A stretch of DNA of 64,000 nt. Source: Apoda limacodes (lineage: Eukaryota > Arthropoda > Insecta > Lepidoptera > Limacodidae). The notes beneath the pieces are model-generated. The model did no database searches, was not told the DNA's origin, and saw nothing but the letters and a program-made list of their open reading frames with translations. Below are positions 33,429-44,659 of this stretch, piece by piece. Numbering within the stretch: the stretch's first letter is position 1; each line of letters opens with the position of its first letter. The position numbers and the translations under genes were made by a program. The stretch lies in the NCBI GenBank assembly GCA_946406115.1, contig OX291543.1:26562815-26626814 (forward strand), in the 5' to 3' direction.

Positions 33429-34393
33429 GGGGAGAGTGTGCATGAAAGAGCCAGGCTTTGAAAGAGCCGATGTGATTTTTCATCACTCATCGATATTCTA
33501 CCAAAGTTTAATTTTACTCCTTAAATGAACACTGGATAGCTGTCACCCACAAATATTTGACAGTTCTACGAAAGCAAATGGCCTCACAGGACTGTTACTA
33601 AAATTCAGAAGCCAAAAAGTAAGTTTCTTTGTGTTTATATCAGTTTTTTTTCAAAAAGGGTATTGTATAAGTTGACAAAAAAGATATGCAGTATTGGCGT
33701 CTATATATTTGCCCTAGTTTTGCACAAATAATATCAGATCAGCGTTCTGGTACAGTACCTTTTTTTGAGGTTATATTTTTAACAGCGTCGTGTTTTGACA
33801 GAGCCAGTTATCTATGCTTTGAAAGAGCCGGCCAATTGTGTGGCCACAAAGGGGTGATTAATTTCTTCTGCCAAAAATGTTTTTAATGCTAATTGTTTTT
33901 ATTTTAAAGTTATAGAGTATACGAATAAGGGCTCGACTTTATATTTTCAGACAATTTTTTATTTAGTTATTTAATTTTTGACGAAGACTTTGTTCAAAAG
34001 TTTTAATTGTTGATTAAGACAATGTTTAATTATTACTGAGACTGGTTAAAATTGTGATTTTCATAGAATTACCAAAGTAAGTTTAGTATTACTCTGATTT
34101 CAAATAGTTAACATAATTTAATTGATAAAAAACCGTTTAGTACCTCAAAAGTAGGTATCGGCTCTTTCTTAACACATAGTAGCTCTTTTATTGACCTGCT
34201 GCAATGAAAGAGCCGATATCTTTTTTTTTAAACTATTTTTAAGAGAGATTATCAGCGTTGTTATCCTCTTTATTTTCATTTAATAACATTAAAGTGATTA
34301 TACAAAATACTAGTTTCATTTAAAAATAATTTATCAAAAGTGTGTTTTTTTTTCATTCTATTTAAAACTGGCTGTTTCATGCACACTCTCCCC
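33429..34393. mobile_element. 965-bp inverted-repeat DNA element with internal GAAAGAGCC repeats
   Basis: Ends are 26-bp inverted copies starting GGGGAGAGTGTGCATGAAAG with one mismatch, flanked by TA on both sides (33427-33428, 34394-34395). The motif GAAAGAGCC(GAT) occurs at 33444, 33460, 33821, 34207 and inverted at 34157-34168, with a variant GACAGAGCC at 33797 and a partial inverted AGCTCTTT at 34180. Such repeats inside both ends look like transposase-binding sites. No transposase ORF; the 66-codon frame at 33686 is created by the repeats. A TA duplication fits Tc1/mariner-like elements; the superfamily is uncertain. Confidence 0.8.
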
Positions 34394-34399
34394 TACATA

Positions 34400-35195
34400 G
34401 AACTCTTTTTCTTGATATTTGGGCTGATTATTTTTGTGACAATAACAATCCCTTTACTTACGCATGTAAATGCAGGCCTGAGTAGTGGTAGTTGTCACTT
34501 TAAACAACATGGTTTAACATTTACACAGTGTTGTGTAAACAAAACATATCTAAATCATTTACATAAGTTCCAGCGTTGCATGGGAACGATACTAGCCAAT
34601 TAAAACCAGCAGCAAACAATGAACGAAGTAACCTGCATAGCCTATGTACGAATATAAACAATAGCATACTGAGTGGCAGGTACCATGTAATCTGGACCTA
34701 TAAAGTGGGTCTGATAACTCGTCCGATAGTAGAGCAATTTCTGAGCGACACAGTAATGACACCTATTAGGTGGAGCGACCGGCATCCTGTCGCATAATAG
34801 CCTCAACAGTGGTAGGAGGCGGGCCCTGCGGACAACCTACTTTCGAACGGACTCCATAATAGAAGTGACCATGCAATAATAGCCACTGACTTGAATTACT
34901 TGAATATCTGAGACAGGCCTATTATATTTATACTAATTTAGAACGTTAGTAAGTTTTTATGTTATAATGCGCTAATTTTAGGAACTCTTAGTCAGATTTA
35001 CAAAGCTAGTTTTGCGATATATTCCTAATCTATTTATTAAGTAAGGTTGAAGGTCTATAATAACACCTACTAGCTATTTTTAGTAGTTTTACGCACATTA
35101 CTTACTGCACTTCTTCAAAAGATACCCGGTCTCCTGGGGTAAGAAATCGGATTATATTAGACAAAAGTGTATCTGCTGATGAAGATTGAAATTTT
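34400..35195. other. unassigned DNA
   Basis: A GC-richer stretch at 34590-34870 resembles a decayed repeat but has no partner in the window. No coding evidence. Confidence 0.35.
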
Positions 35196-35196
35196 A

Positions 35197-35473
35197 TTGA
35201 TTAAATAAATAAACTAAATTAAATAAATTAAATATTTTTGGACATTTCACACAGCGCCGTCTAGCCCCAAAGTAAGCAAAGCTTGTGTTATGGGTACCAG
35301 ACAACGGATATAAATACATATACATTACTTTTTTTTTTTGTAAATACATACATATTATACATAAATACACCCAGACTCAAGACAAACACAAATGTTTGTC
35401 CAGTGCGGGAATCGAACCCACACCCTCTGCACGGCAGTCCATCACACTACCAACTAGGCTGCGAGGGAGTCAA
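35197..35473 (-). mobile_element. tRNA-derived SINE, full copy
   Basis: On the minus strand it starts CCCTCGCAGCCTAGTTGGTA (A-box-like) and has the B box GGTTCGATTCC, followed by CGCACTGGACAAACATTTG. The tRNA-unrelated body includes TTGTCTGGTACCCATAACAC and GGCGCTGTGTGAAATGTCC. The tail is AT-rich TTTATT repeats. Transcription would be by RNA polymerase III. The 130-codon plus-strand frame across it is an artefact. Confidence 0.8.
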
Positions 35474-35689
35474 ATATTTACACCTATATCGGCAAGACCT
35501 TTTTGTTACCTACTTGCTTTGGGCTCAGTTGAAATACCTAAAGTAGGTAGTTTAGTACGCGGCAAAAGGCGGCTAACAAATACATACACATTCCCGCAGA
35601 CCTTTTTTTTTTGCTTAATTATTAAAATTAACAAATCAGATAATGACATGGGATGGAATATACACCTCCAAACATAACAAAGGGCTATT

Positions 35690-36315
35690 GAAGCAAGTAA
35701 TTACCTGCTTTCTGTAAAATTCAGGTATTTATATGAAAGAAAGCTAGAAGATTTTTATAAGTGGCAAAAATCTAGCAATGTACCAAAATCATTTTTTTAA
35801 TTTTTTTTTAATAATATGCATATTTTCCGTAATGTGTTTTATTTTATCAGTTGAAGATAAAATCTTGTACGCAACTGCACAAAATTGGTAATTTTGTACT
35901 CCCGCCATGTTATAATTATCTTCATTGCATAACGGTAGCATAAATAGCTATATTGCAAAATTAATATTCTTCATAAAAACATTACTGGAAATAGAAATAA
36001 TGTATTCAATGTACACTGCGAGCCAAAACCCTATGCAAAATGCTTACACGCGCAGTTGGTCTTAGGCGCTGTGACGTCAGCCGAGGCACGGTCATCCGTT
36101 TTGCCCGTTTTGTGGGTCTCGGTCAGTTTTTGGAATTTTTAAATAATTTAAAAAGTTTTACTTTAATACTGCTAACGTCAATCACTTATTAAATAGATAC
36201 CTTTAAACCTAGTGGAATAGTCTATTATAAATTACCATCTAGCGAATATAGTCCTAGTTATTAAAAAACATACTCGTGGCCCAACATCTATTTATTAAAA
36301 ACGGTATGCGAAGTT
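35690..36315. other. unassigned AT-rich DNA
   Basis: No gene or repeat match seen. Confidence 0.35.
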
Positions 36316-36319
36316 AATT

Positions 36320-36365
36320 AACTTTGGGCGTGGTCAGCCTTTGAATGGGTGACCAAGAGGCACAT
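36320..36365 (+). mobile_element. 5S-rRNA-like SINE fragment
   Basis: GCGTGGTCAGCCTTTGAATG, then GGTGACCAAGAGG, mirrors the 5S rRNA signature GGTCAGTACTTGGATGGGTG. The same block is at 44159-44199 on the minus strand. Only this part is recognisable. Confidence 0.45.
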
Positions 36366-36394
36366 TTTTTTTGTTTGTGTTCGTAAATTATATG

Positions 36395-36450
36395 GAGGTT
36401 CCGGTTACTGTGTGCGAGTCTGACCCGCACTTGACCGATTTTTTGAGTTT
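36395..36450 (-). mobile_element. family P head fragment
   Basis: On the minus strand AAAAATCGGTCAAGTGCGGG, then TCAGACTCGCACACAG, matches the head of 60470-60962. Confidence 0.5.
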
Positions 36451-36459
36451 TTAATTTCA

Positions 36460-37930
36460 GAAAGAGTAATACAGAAAAGCATAAAGCTTAACTTCTATCG
36501 TGCGGTCATTTAAATGCTAGCGTCATTTACTTTATTTTCAAATACTTAGATCTAGGATATTGCTGTAAGTATGTATAAAGTTATGATTTCTCTTTATATA
36601 TTTTATTCTTCCCTATATTGTATAACGAACGCCGTGTTTTTATCCCGTTATATTGAACAAATTTCGTAGCATTTTTTTTTATCTTTTTCTACTTTTTAGC
36701 CCATACAAATGAACTTCCAATACGTTAAAGATACTTTTCCGTAGTTCACCTCATAGAACCACACACCAGAAAAATTCCCCTTAGTATCATCAATATTAGT
36801 AGAACCACGGGTAATACTAATTGCCCGTAGTCCTACTGGTTGAACCACAGACAAAAAAAATGCCATTGGTACTACATATCTAACTACGCAGCAGTAGGAT
36901 TGCGGACCAAGAATGGCAAAAAAGTTATGAAATTACCAAAAATTACGACTACATCACTACTTCATCTTCGACATGCAAGGGGCATAGTGGCAAAGGGAGA
37001 TAGATGGCTTCAAGAAAAGAGAGAGTAAAAGTTCAAGAAACTGCATACATCTATTCTTCCAAAAGACCTGTGTGGCTGAACAAGTGTGTTTTACCCATTT
37101 TGCCACAACTTACGTAAGCATAACTGTATTAGATAAAAATCTTTATTCAACTTTTAAAAACTCTAACGTCCAACACGATGCTTTGTTACCGCACCCAATC
37201 ACAATTAATTTCACACGAAAACATTAATAAGTCTAGACTCTCAATCTCAGGTGAGATCTAATCCAAAATAACTCCATAATTAAGGCAGGGACAATGAAAT
37301 CTGTTCCCGTGTGTCGTGTGAGGTGATCGGCAACATGTCGCGTGTCAGCCACATTGTCGTGTCGCCTTCCCGCGACAATAAAATTATAAGTCGCTACCAG
37401 TGACAATCCAGTGATTTACTGCGCTACACACGCGAATATTCTTATAAAGAACGGCCTTAAGCTTTTATTGCAACGTAAAAAAGGAGGCGGACAACTTAAT
37501 GAAGAAAATGTGTTCCTATATACAGATATAACTCCTCGCATTCGTGACCGTCGACGAAATGGCGTTGATTTATAAACAAATATTAGTCTGGCTTAGATTT
37601 TATGTGATAAATACTTAGGCATTTCTAACGATCCACTTAAGATATAAATGAAATAAAAGGTCTCGATTTCTTTCTGTCTCATTATTATTTTTTGTCACGC
37701 TTTTGTTGGCCGAATGGCAAATTGTGCCCAATTTCATTAGGAATAAAAGTGGGCCCGCTCCGATTACACTTAATCCTTTTAATATTTATTGTGCGGTAAA
37801 TGCTTAAATACCGAGTGAAGAACGTAGTGAAGCGGAACGGAAAATTAATTCTTAATCCGAAGGGATCATATAGGTCATAGAAGACACGCAAAGTATCCGT
37901 TGAAAAAGTAATTAATATAAGAAATAAATG
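36460..37930. other. unassigned DNA with a CpG-richer patch
   Basis: A 62-codon basic frame (36840-37028) has no recognisable domain. About 37290-37440 is CpG-richer (GTCGTGTGAGGTGATCGGCA) and might be regulatory. Nothing else stands out. Confidence 0.3.
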
Positions 37931-38021
37931 ATTAGATTTTTATAGGGTCGGCAACGCACAAGTAATATCCCTGGTGTTGCAACGGTGGGACTGTAAGCTT
38001 GTTCACCACCTTAGTATAAAA
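37931..38021 (+). mobile_element. CR1/Jockey-group LINE 3' end with internal deletion
   Basis: GGGTCGGCAACGCACAAGTA and CCTGGTGTTGCAACG match the 3' end at 17837-18014, but the CGTCCATAGGCTACGGTGAC block is missing before the CTTGTTCACCACCTTAGT end. Confidence 0.6.
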
Positions 38022-38397
38022 AAATTAGCCTTCTCTGAAAATTAATGATGCTAAACCAGTTGCGTGTAGAGCTTGTACTTGATTTAATATGTTATCAAAA
38101 ACCGTAGAAAAATTACCATTTATTGCAATCACTACTAACTTTTTTTTACATTGCATGTTTTACTCATAGGCTTAGACAACTAACTGGGCAGCGCATTTCC
38201 TAGCCAGATGTGCAAAAAACTGGTCGCAAAAGTGTGACAGAGACGAAGCGATGCTGTTGTGTCTTGTCTATGATGAAGATACCACAGGTTAACTTTGTCT
38301 CTTTCTTAAGGGTGGGCAATTTTGTGAGGCAATGCAGTCCATATGACAGATTATAGAACTCGAAGTCTATGGTTTAACTACAAAGTAACAAACTTCC

Positions 38398-38495
38398 GCC
38401 AGTCCAATCCTGACTCACTTCTTTTAGCTGATTAGAAACTGGTTATTTGGGGAGGTATTAAGCATTTTATGGAAAGTATATCGCAGGTTTTAGTA
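38398..38495 (+). repeat. dispersed repeat family R, copy 3 (5' part)
   Basis: GCCAGTCCAATCCTGACTCA, CTTCTTTTAGCTGATTAG and AAACTGGTTATTTGGGG match the beginnings of 2259-2500 and 24258-24560. The downstream blocks are lost. Confidence 0.5.
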
Positions 38496-38624
38496 GATTT
38501 TTAGAAATTTGAATTTGGTACCACATTTTTACCCTTTTTTAACGCCAACGCAATATTTTTAAAATTTATTTTTTTATTTATCTTGGTATTTGAAAATTGA
38601 TTTGTGCTTAAATAAACCGATTTT

Positions 38625-38775
38625 TAGGGTCCCTTGGTGTACAAGAAAACCTTGTAGTTTCGCCATGCCGGCCGTCTGTCAGCAGCTTAGCTCAGAGACC
38701 ATTAATACAAGTTCAAAGAGTAACTTGAAATTATCCTATATTGATAGCTATATACATAAATTATTTATCAAAAAT
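38625..38775 (+). repeat. family C repeat fragment
   Basis: AGGGTCCCTTGGTGTACAAG, CTTGTAGTTTCGCCATGCCG and GTCTGTCAGCAGCTTAGCTC follow the layout of a GGGTTCC...GTTTCGCCATG...GTCTGTC repeat. The 62-codon frame across it is not a gene. Confidence 0.4.
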
Positions 38776-38799
38776 TAACAAAAATCTAAACAACATGCC

Positions 38800-39350
38800 G
38801 AGTTAGGTACTCGGCGGTTGGTATTTAAAAAGTAGGTACAATCCAACACATTAATCACTAATGCAATAAGACAATAAACGAAAAAAAACTGTCCCCTTTG
38901 TCAATACGTTCGCAATCCTAATACAATACTCGTTCTTACTATATAAAAGTTATAAGTTCTTCTAGCTGGCAAATACAGCAATCTCTTACAAATTCCTTCA
39001 CGAAAGAACAGGAAAATAGTCACAATCACTTGGCTGCAGATAAGGCACCTAATAGTGCGCTATCCACCCGGAGGTAATAACATGCCACCCACCTCCTACA
39101 GTTACCCAGTAACATCGCTTTTGTATACCTATGTCTAACAGAACTTAGCCGCTTGACACAACATTTAAGCAAATATAGATAAAATAAGTGTTTTTCCAGA
39201 AACGTGTACCTACCTAAGCACCTAAATGTATATCAAAATTCATGCAAGAGCAAATTATTTCTGCACAATAACGTTCCGCACATGATGCAATCCGCAGTCT
39301 TTTCTAGTTTGTGATATTTGTTTTTAAGTGCCCATCTGAAATGTTAAATA
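38800..39350. other. unassigned AT-rich DNA
   Basis: No gene or repeat match seen. Confidence 0.35.
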
Positions 39351-39356
39351 TAGGAA

Positions 39357-39420
39357 CTAGCTTTTGCCTGTGGCTGAGCCAGCGCTAAAAGTGGTTATTG
39401 ACGTGGGATTTATGTTTATA
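39357..39420 (-). mobile_element. Helitron 3'-end fragment (minus strand)
   Basis: CTAG (39357-39360), then CTTTTGCCTGTGGCTGAGCC AGCG, the same terminus type as 25105 and 27940. The rest is not traceable. Confidence 0.45.
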
Positions 39421-39789
39421 ATAATAAATAGTAATTTAAAATAATAATTTGTATATTTTTTACGGAGGGTGCGATAAAAAAAATGTTGATCTACTCCATC
39501 GAGTGTGGTATGGTTGTTTAGAGCTCCTTGAGTAGATAAATTCTGTTTTTTATTTAATTCCGAAGAATTAATAATTTCCAATTGACCTGTGAACTTGAAA
39601 TTTGGTGATAATGTTCATTAAAAATATATGTATTGATAAATCAGGTTTTTTCTTTACGTCATTTTCCCAAATTTTTCCTATTACAACCAACTTGTTTTTT
39701 TGGTCAAATCAAGCACTTAAGGGCCTTAACTTCTGCTCATGAATAATTCTGCCATTCGGAAGGCTTATATTCTACTCGTACATTTGGTA

Positions 39790-39835
39790 CGGAACCCTAA
39801 ATGTACGAAGTCCGACACGCACTTCGCCGGTTTTT
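39790..39835 (-). mobile_element. family P head fragment
   Basis: On the minus strand AAAAAACCGGCGAAGTGCGT, then GTCGGACTTCG and TTAGGGTTCCGTACC, matches the heads at 56760 and 60470. Confidence 0.55.
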
Positions 39836-39839
39836 TGGT

Positions 39840-40380
39840 TTTACTCAAGAAAATCCTTCGGTCTATAGTGCTAACCTAGAAGAAGCTGAAGAAGCAAATT
39901 AACGTCAATAACATATATGTATCTGCATACATTATTCATAAAATGAAACGTCGTTGTAGTAAATAAAGCCTAGTAGTATAAAAGTCCTTGTAGTAGGAAA
40001 AGGCAAAGGGCCAATCCCTTCATGTAAATAGGCTTTTTATCAGATGGAAGCTTTCTTTGTTTGCGCTCCTAATTTCTGCAAATTGAAAGTTAATTGCCGT
40101 GTCCTAGTAATCCAGTTTACTTTAAAGTTTTATTGCTTTGTGTACAGTTTTTTTTTCAAAGCAGAACATCCACTTGCTTTTAAAAGTCTTTTCTTAACAA
40201 TATTTTTGTATTAACCTACTTTTCAGGTTCTTTCTAAAGTTACATTACCGTACATTACTTGAAGAGTGCTAAGTAAAATTATTTTTTTACGTAAGACGTA
40301 ATAAATAATCGTGTTTAATAATATTTATTAACGGAGCTGCGGTTAACCCAGTTAAAACAACAAAGTTTAACTTTAAAAAG
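39840..40380. other. unassigned AT-rich DNA
   Basis: No gene or repeat match seen. Confidence 0.35.
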
Positions 40381-40381
40381 G

Positions 40382-40500
40382 TATTATTATTTTGTTTTTT
40401 AAACATTACCAAGTTACAAATCAATTATAGTAATGATAATTATTATTATAACTAGCAATAGAGTTGGAACTTGGTAATGTTTAACAAAATATTATTATTA
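40382..40500. repeat. 119-bp inverted-repeat (foldback) sequence
   Basis: AAACATTACCAAGTT (left) and AACTTGGTAATGTTT (right) are exact inverses within longer imperfect arms that run out into ATTATTATTTTG and CAAAATATTATTATTA. Likely a tiny MITE; no second copy seen. Confidence 0.5.
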
Positions 40501-40565
40501 TTATATGAAAAATATTTTAGAAATATTATAAATAATAAATAATATTAATAAAACGCCCATTTTTT

Positions 40566-40950
40566 TTCAGTAAAAACTTACTTTATTGTAGATAGTCATG
40601 AGATCAAGTCTCACAAGTTTGCCTTACTTATCAGTTTTTGGATTTGGAGTAAGACCTTGTCTCGTGTCAAATTTCATGATTCTAAGACAACAGGAAGTAC
40701 CCCATAGGTAATCAAAACTTATTTTACTAATATTTGTGAATGCCAAAATATGCGAAAAAAATGGCTGTATTTTTTTATTGGGTTAACATAGAAACTCGGT
40801 TTTTTTACAGTTCAAGGGACCGTAGACCTTAGTATTTGATATTAATTTCAACTTAATACCTTTACGCGTTCCTGAGAAAATGGGTCTTGACAGACAGACG
40901 GACAACTAAGTGGTCCTATAAGAGTTTCTTTTGAGCTACGGAACCCTAAC
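40566..40950 (+). repeat. family Q repeat, long copy
   Basis: CTTGTCTCGTGTCAAATTTC, TGATTCTAAGACAACAGG, AAGGGACCGTAGACCTTAG, GAAAATGGGTCTTGACAGAC and the end AGCTACGGAACCCTAAC. Minus-strand relatives are at 14385-14515 and 59280-59405. Common lepidopteran short-repeat type; non-coding. Confidence 0.55.
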
Positions 40951-40954
40951 AATA

Positions 40955-41975
40955 ATTAATCAATTTATTTTTTAGTTTTAATTATTTAGGATTGTGTGTT
41001 TTTACCTTTTTTTTATATTTAGTTAACATTTATTATTAATGTTTGATGTTTTATGTATCATTATAGATAAAAAAATAATAAACATATATATAACAATTAT
41101 TAAAATAAAAAAAAATATCTCCAAATAAAACCTTAATCAGGATTTCAGTATGTTTAGCTAAAACAACTTAAGTTGTTTGGGCTGGTAATAAAACGTTTAA
41201 TCCTGTAAGCCACATCATTAAGGCGGGGACACCAAATAACTGAGCAATAAAATTAAATACATTTGTGCGGGTTACATGCCCTAATCTTATTTATTGCCTG
41301 ACTGCCGTATTCCACGATTTCTCGTACCTATGAGGGCACGCATCGAAGATCGAGCGACTATAAGTCAAAAGTCACGAACTTGGGGCTAATTGACATAACT
41401 GCCTCGGAACGCAACCTTAATAAGCGTTTATAACGTAAGAGCGATTGACAGGAGTATTAACCTACATAAGTCCGATTTTGTCTAAAATTTGATTGAGGTC
41501 TTTAACGTAACCTAGTTGATAGTTGACTTACTAATAGATGGTCAGAATTTCTGCAAATATAATCACTCGTAACAAAGTATTTTATAAAGAAATTACAACA
41601 AGTTTGCGCAGGTCTAGCAGACCAAAAGTTTTTTGATGTGAAACGTCTTTAACCGGCAGACCGGTGGTGTTTAGTACAAATTGCGACACGCAGATTATGT
41701 ACCTACTTTTGGCGTCTTAGTTGTCAGAAACTAAAAGAGATACAGCAAGGTTAGGTATATCGCCTTATGCCTAGTTATTTCTTCTAAAACGGCATATAAC
41801 TTTAGAAGTACCTGTGGGTTAAATCGAGTCTCAAGTTGCAAACGATAGAGAAATCTTCCGATTATAACATCAAGTGGTTTTAATGTTTGATTTTTCTACT
41901 TTGGAAGCCAATAACTGGCAAAATATAAATCTTAGAGAAAAAGTTTCTTAAAAACTTCAAAGGCATTTTTAGAAG
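40955..41975. other. unassigned DNA
   Basis: AT-rich, with a slightly GC-richer stretch at 41270-41450. No gene or repeat match. Confidence 0.35.
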
Positions 41976-41983
41976 CCTTATAC

Positions 41984-42269
41984 CAGATTTCCTAAGTGGG
42001 GGGGGGGGCGTGACGACATCCAAAAGGGGTGCGGGCACTTTTTTCTATTGAACCTAGAATTGGAAATCATGTCAAAAACATGCTTCGTAACATCGACTGT
42101 TCTTAAAACAAGTGTTTAAAAACTTTTTTTTTAATAAAACATCAGACCTTATTACCATTATTGTATTTAACAATTGCGTGGCGTGACCATTTGCTGCGCC
42201 GAGGGGTGGTGTGAGCATCTTCATTTTTGGCAGAAGGGGGCGTGATAAAAAAAACTGGAGGAACCCCTG
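41984..42269. mobile_element. 286-bp hAT-like MITE
   Basis: Left end CAGATTTCCTAAGTGGGGGG and right end, inverted, CAGGGGTTCCTCCAG, share the CAG...TTCCT terminal pattern and an inner GGGGCGTGA block (GGGGGCGTGATAAAA at the right). Flanking octamers CCTTATAC and CCCTATAA agree at six of eight bases, fitting an old 8-bp hAT target duplication. No transposase; the 72-codon minus frame is spurious. Confidence 0.65.
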
Positions 42270-42279
42270 CCCTATAAAA

Positions 42280-43220
42280 TGATACTCCACATGAAAGGAT
42301 ACGCGATAAAAAATTTTTCATCCCCCGGTTGTGTAAAACAATGTATCGAGAGCTACCCCTAAAAAAGCTCTCTAGCTCAATAATAGGAAGTGCCCTAAGA
42401 TCGTAATTTTTGGCCTCTCATAGCTTATAAATTATTCCACTTAGGCATTTGAAATTTTTGAAAAATTCTTATCATTGATAATGTCAACCTCCGTGTAAAA
42501 ATGTAATTTCCTCTAAGTTACATTTTTGTTGGCAAGCATTATACGCATTGAATGCGAACTGTGCTCGTTGCGCACATTCGATCTTTTGTAACCAAAAATG
42601 AATGCGCTATGGCGTCACTTCAAGCCCGCATTCAACGTATTGGCTTGCACACTCTAGAGTTAAAGTAGTGAATGCACTGTCAAATAGTGAACGGTCAGAT
42701 TGTTTGTTTACATTTGGTGAACAGAACGATTTCAATGCCTATGTGATGTCATAGCTTTCAATTCCGTCAACAAAACACAGCTTTTCTTAGCTTGAACCTG
42801 AACGAAGATGCTATGGGTCGAAATCGAAATGGATCGTGTAAATAGAACACAGTGTTAGCGAGAGTTGCAAGAAATTGGCCAGATAAAGTCAGTTTAAATA
42901 TGGTATAAGACACGAAAATAACAAAACTAAAATGGCAACAGAACCCTAAAAATAGTGTGATACGGCATCATTGCGGAGTGAGGAAAGATATAGTGACAAA
43001 TATTGACAATTTGGCATGTTAAGAGGGTAAAGGAAAATAAAACACGAAACAAATTTAATCGGTCTAAGAACGTGAACTAGACCTTATGTCGATCAAATTG
43101 ACTCCATTCCAGGGAAGGCGTTGTCAAGAAGTATATACCTACTTTTAACCACCAGAGGTGTGTGGAAGCTTTGATCGGATCCCAAAAATTAAGCGTTACA
43201 AGTATGCCAGGATAGCAGCA
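42280..43220. other. unassigned DNA
   Basis: No confident feature. TTACATTTTTGTTGGCAAGC and TATTGGCTTGCACACTC frame a region around 42520-42660 that might be an old inverted-repeat element, but the arms are too diverged to call. Confidence 0.3.
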
Positions 43221-43224
43221 ACTA

Positions 43225-43285
43225 CGGTCTTTAGTGTCTGCCTACCCCTTTGGAAAACAAGTGTGATGCTATGTATGTATAATTA
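43225..43285 (+). mobile_element. LINE/SINE 3' tail (TCTGCCTACCCCTTTGG family), copy 2
   Basis: GTGTCTGCCTACCCCTTTGG and GAAAACAAGTGTGATGCTAT nearly repeat 6440-6515, followed by an ATGTATGTATAA tail. Confidence 0.5.
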
Positions 43286-43944
43286 ATTACATTGTTGCCT
43301 TGTTCTCACCCTAATCAAAATAAATGTATTTTTAATGAACTAGGTATAAATGTAATGTAACGTAATATGTTATTATGTATAATAGAACTTTAGATGTTAC
43401 ATAAATCTTTTGCGTATGTTATTTACTTGTAAGTAAATAGGACAAGTTTTTGTTTTGAAATTGATTGCTTTAAAGATGTCACTATAAGTTTGAATAGTCG
43501 AAATGTATATCTTGGGTTTTTGTATATCCATTCCCGGTAGTCATAATAACCTCTCCTTTTGACAGGCGGAGACAAAACATCGTTGTTTTCTTGTGGAGCA
43601 CGCTTCAGCAACGACAAAGGCATTCAGCATTGTTCTGTAACTTAATTTATACTTTTAGGGTATCGTTACGAGATGATATTTGAGAGTGTAAAGATTAACT
43701 GCGCCATCATCTTGATTATGATTTTTACCAATGGGTTCCTTATATCAAAAGCTTATTCGGACTATTTATATATATTTAAAAATATTCTCCAAATGTAGTT
43801 ATTGTTTGTTATAACAAACTTATTTATTAATATGTGGTTAGTTTGTTACTCACTATATAGATACATTTTATTCAAATAAACTTTATTTACTTAATTCCTT
43901 GTCTTCTATGCTACAATTAAAATTTATAAAGTGTATCATATTGT

Positions 43945-44243
43945 TTGATTGCTTCAGCCGGTTCTTGTACCCCATTTCAGGGTACAGGCTTCTTAAAAAA
44001 AGAAGGCTTAGGCTATAGTCCACCACGCTGATCCAGTGGGGACATTGTCGAGCTAGTGGGTACTCAACTATCAGAGTTTTTAGGCAACCCATAAGCTCTC
44101 TAAATTGCCTATAGTTTAACATACCTTCGCGCCGTAACACGAAAGAGCTCAGAAAAATGTACCACAAGACGGTCACCCATCCAAACACTGACCATGGTCT
44201 GTGCTGTGATGCTGCTTCCGACAGTTATCATTGCTAATCCTCT
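43945..44243 (-). mobile_element. 5S-rRNA-like SINE
   Basis: On the minus strand GCACAGACCATGGTCAGTGT, then TTGGATGGGTGACCGTC, closely resembles the 3' half of 5S rRNA with its internal promoter region. Downstream come TTCGTGTTACGGCGCGAAGG, AAACTCTGATAGTTGAGTAC and AGCGTGGTGGACTATAGCC, body blocks of lepidopteran SINEs. The 101-codon minus frame inside is not a gene. A shorter relative is at 36320-36365. Confidence 0.6.
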
Positions 44244-44422
44244 CGCGCGACTTTTTTACGACTTTCATCAAATTAATTTATACTTAAAGCTGTGATATCA
44301 GATTCCCTAAAATTTTCACCGCAATAAATTTAGATTATTTTGTTACCTATTTTGTCACAGTAACTAGTAGGTATCTTATCTTTTCTACATGCTTCCTGCT
44401 TCAAGTCCAAATAAATGATTAT

Positions 44423-44656
44423 TCCCTCGCAGCCTAGTTGGTAGTGTAGCAGACTGCTGTGCAGAGGGTTTCGGTTCGATTCCCGCACTGGACAAACATT
44501 TATGTGATAAGCATTTGTGTTCATCTTGAGGTGTATTAATGTTTGATATGTATGACAAAAAAAATTTAATAATTATATGTATTTGTATCCGTTGTCGGGC
44601 CAGATGGCGCTGTGTTTAATGTCCAAAAATATTTATTTATTTATTATTTAATAAAA
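44423..44656 (+). mobile_element. tRNA-derived SINE, full copy
   Basis: CCCTCGCAGCCTAGTTGGTA and B box GGTTCGATTCC, CGCACTGGACAAACATTT, TTGTATCCGTTGTCGGGCC, GGCGCTGTGTTTAATGTCC and a TTTATT tail: same family as 35197-35473, opposite strand. Box A and box B are both present. Confidence 0.8.
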
Positions 44657-44659
44657 AAA

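Noticed and set aside
35400..35473. True tRNA gene on the minus strand
   Set aside because: A and B boxes are present, but no full cloverleaf or anticodon arm; the same unit with a common tail recurs at 44423, so it is a SINE.
35285..35677. 130-codon plus-strand frame
   Set aside because: Crosses a minus-strand tRNA-derived SINE and simple sequence.
36840..37028. 62-codon basic frame resembling part of a transposase or ribosomal-type protein
   Set aside because: No motif could be matched and no continuation was found in any frame.
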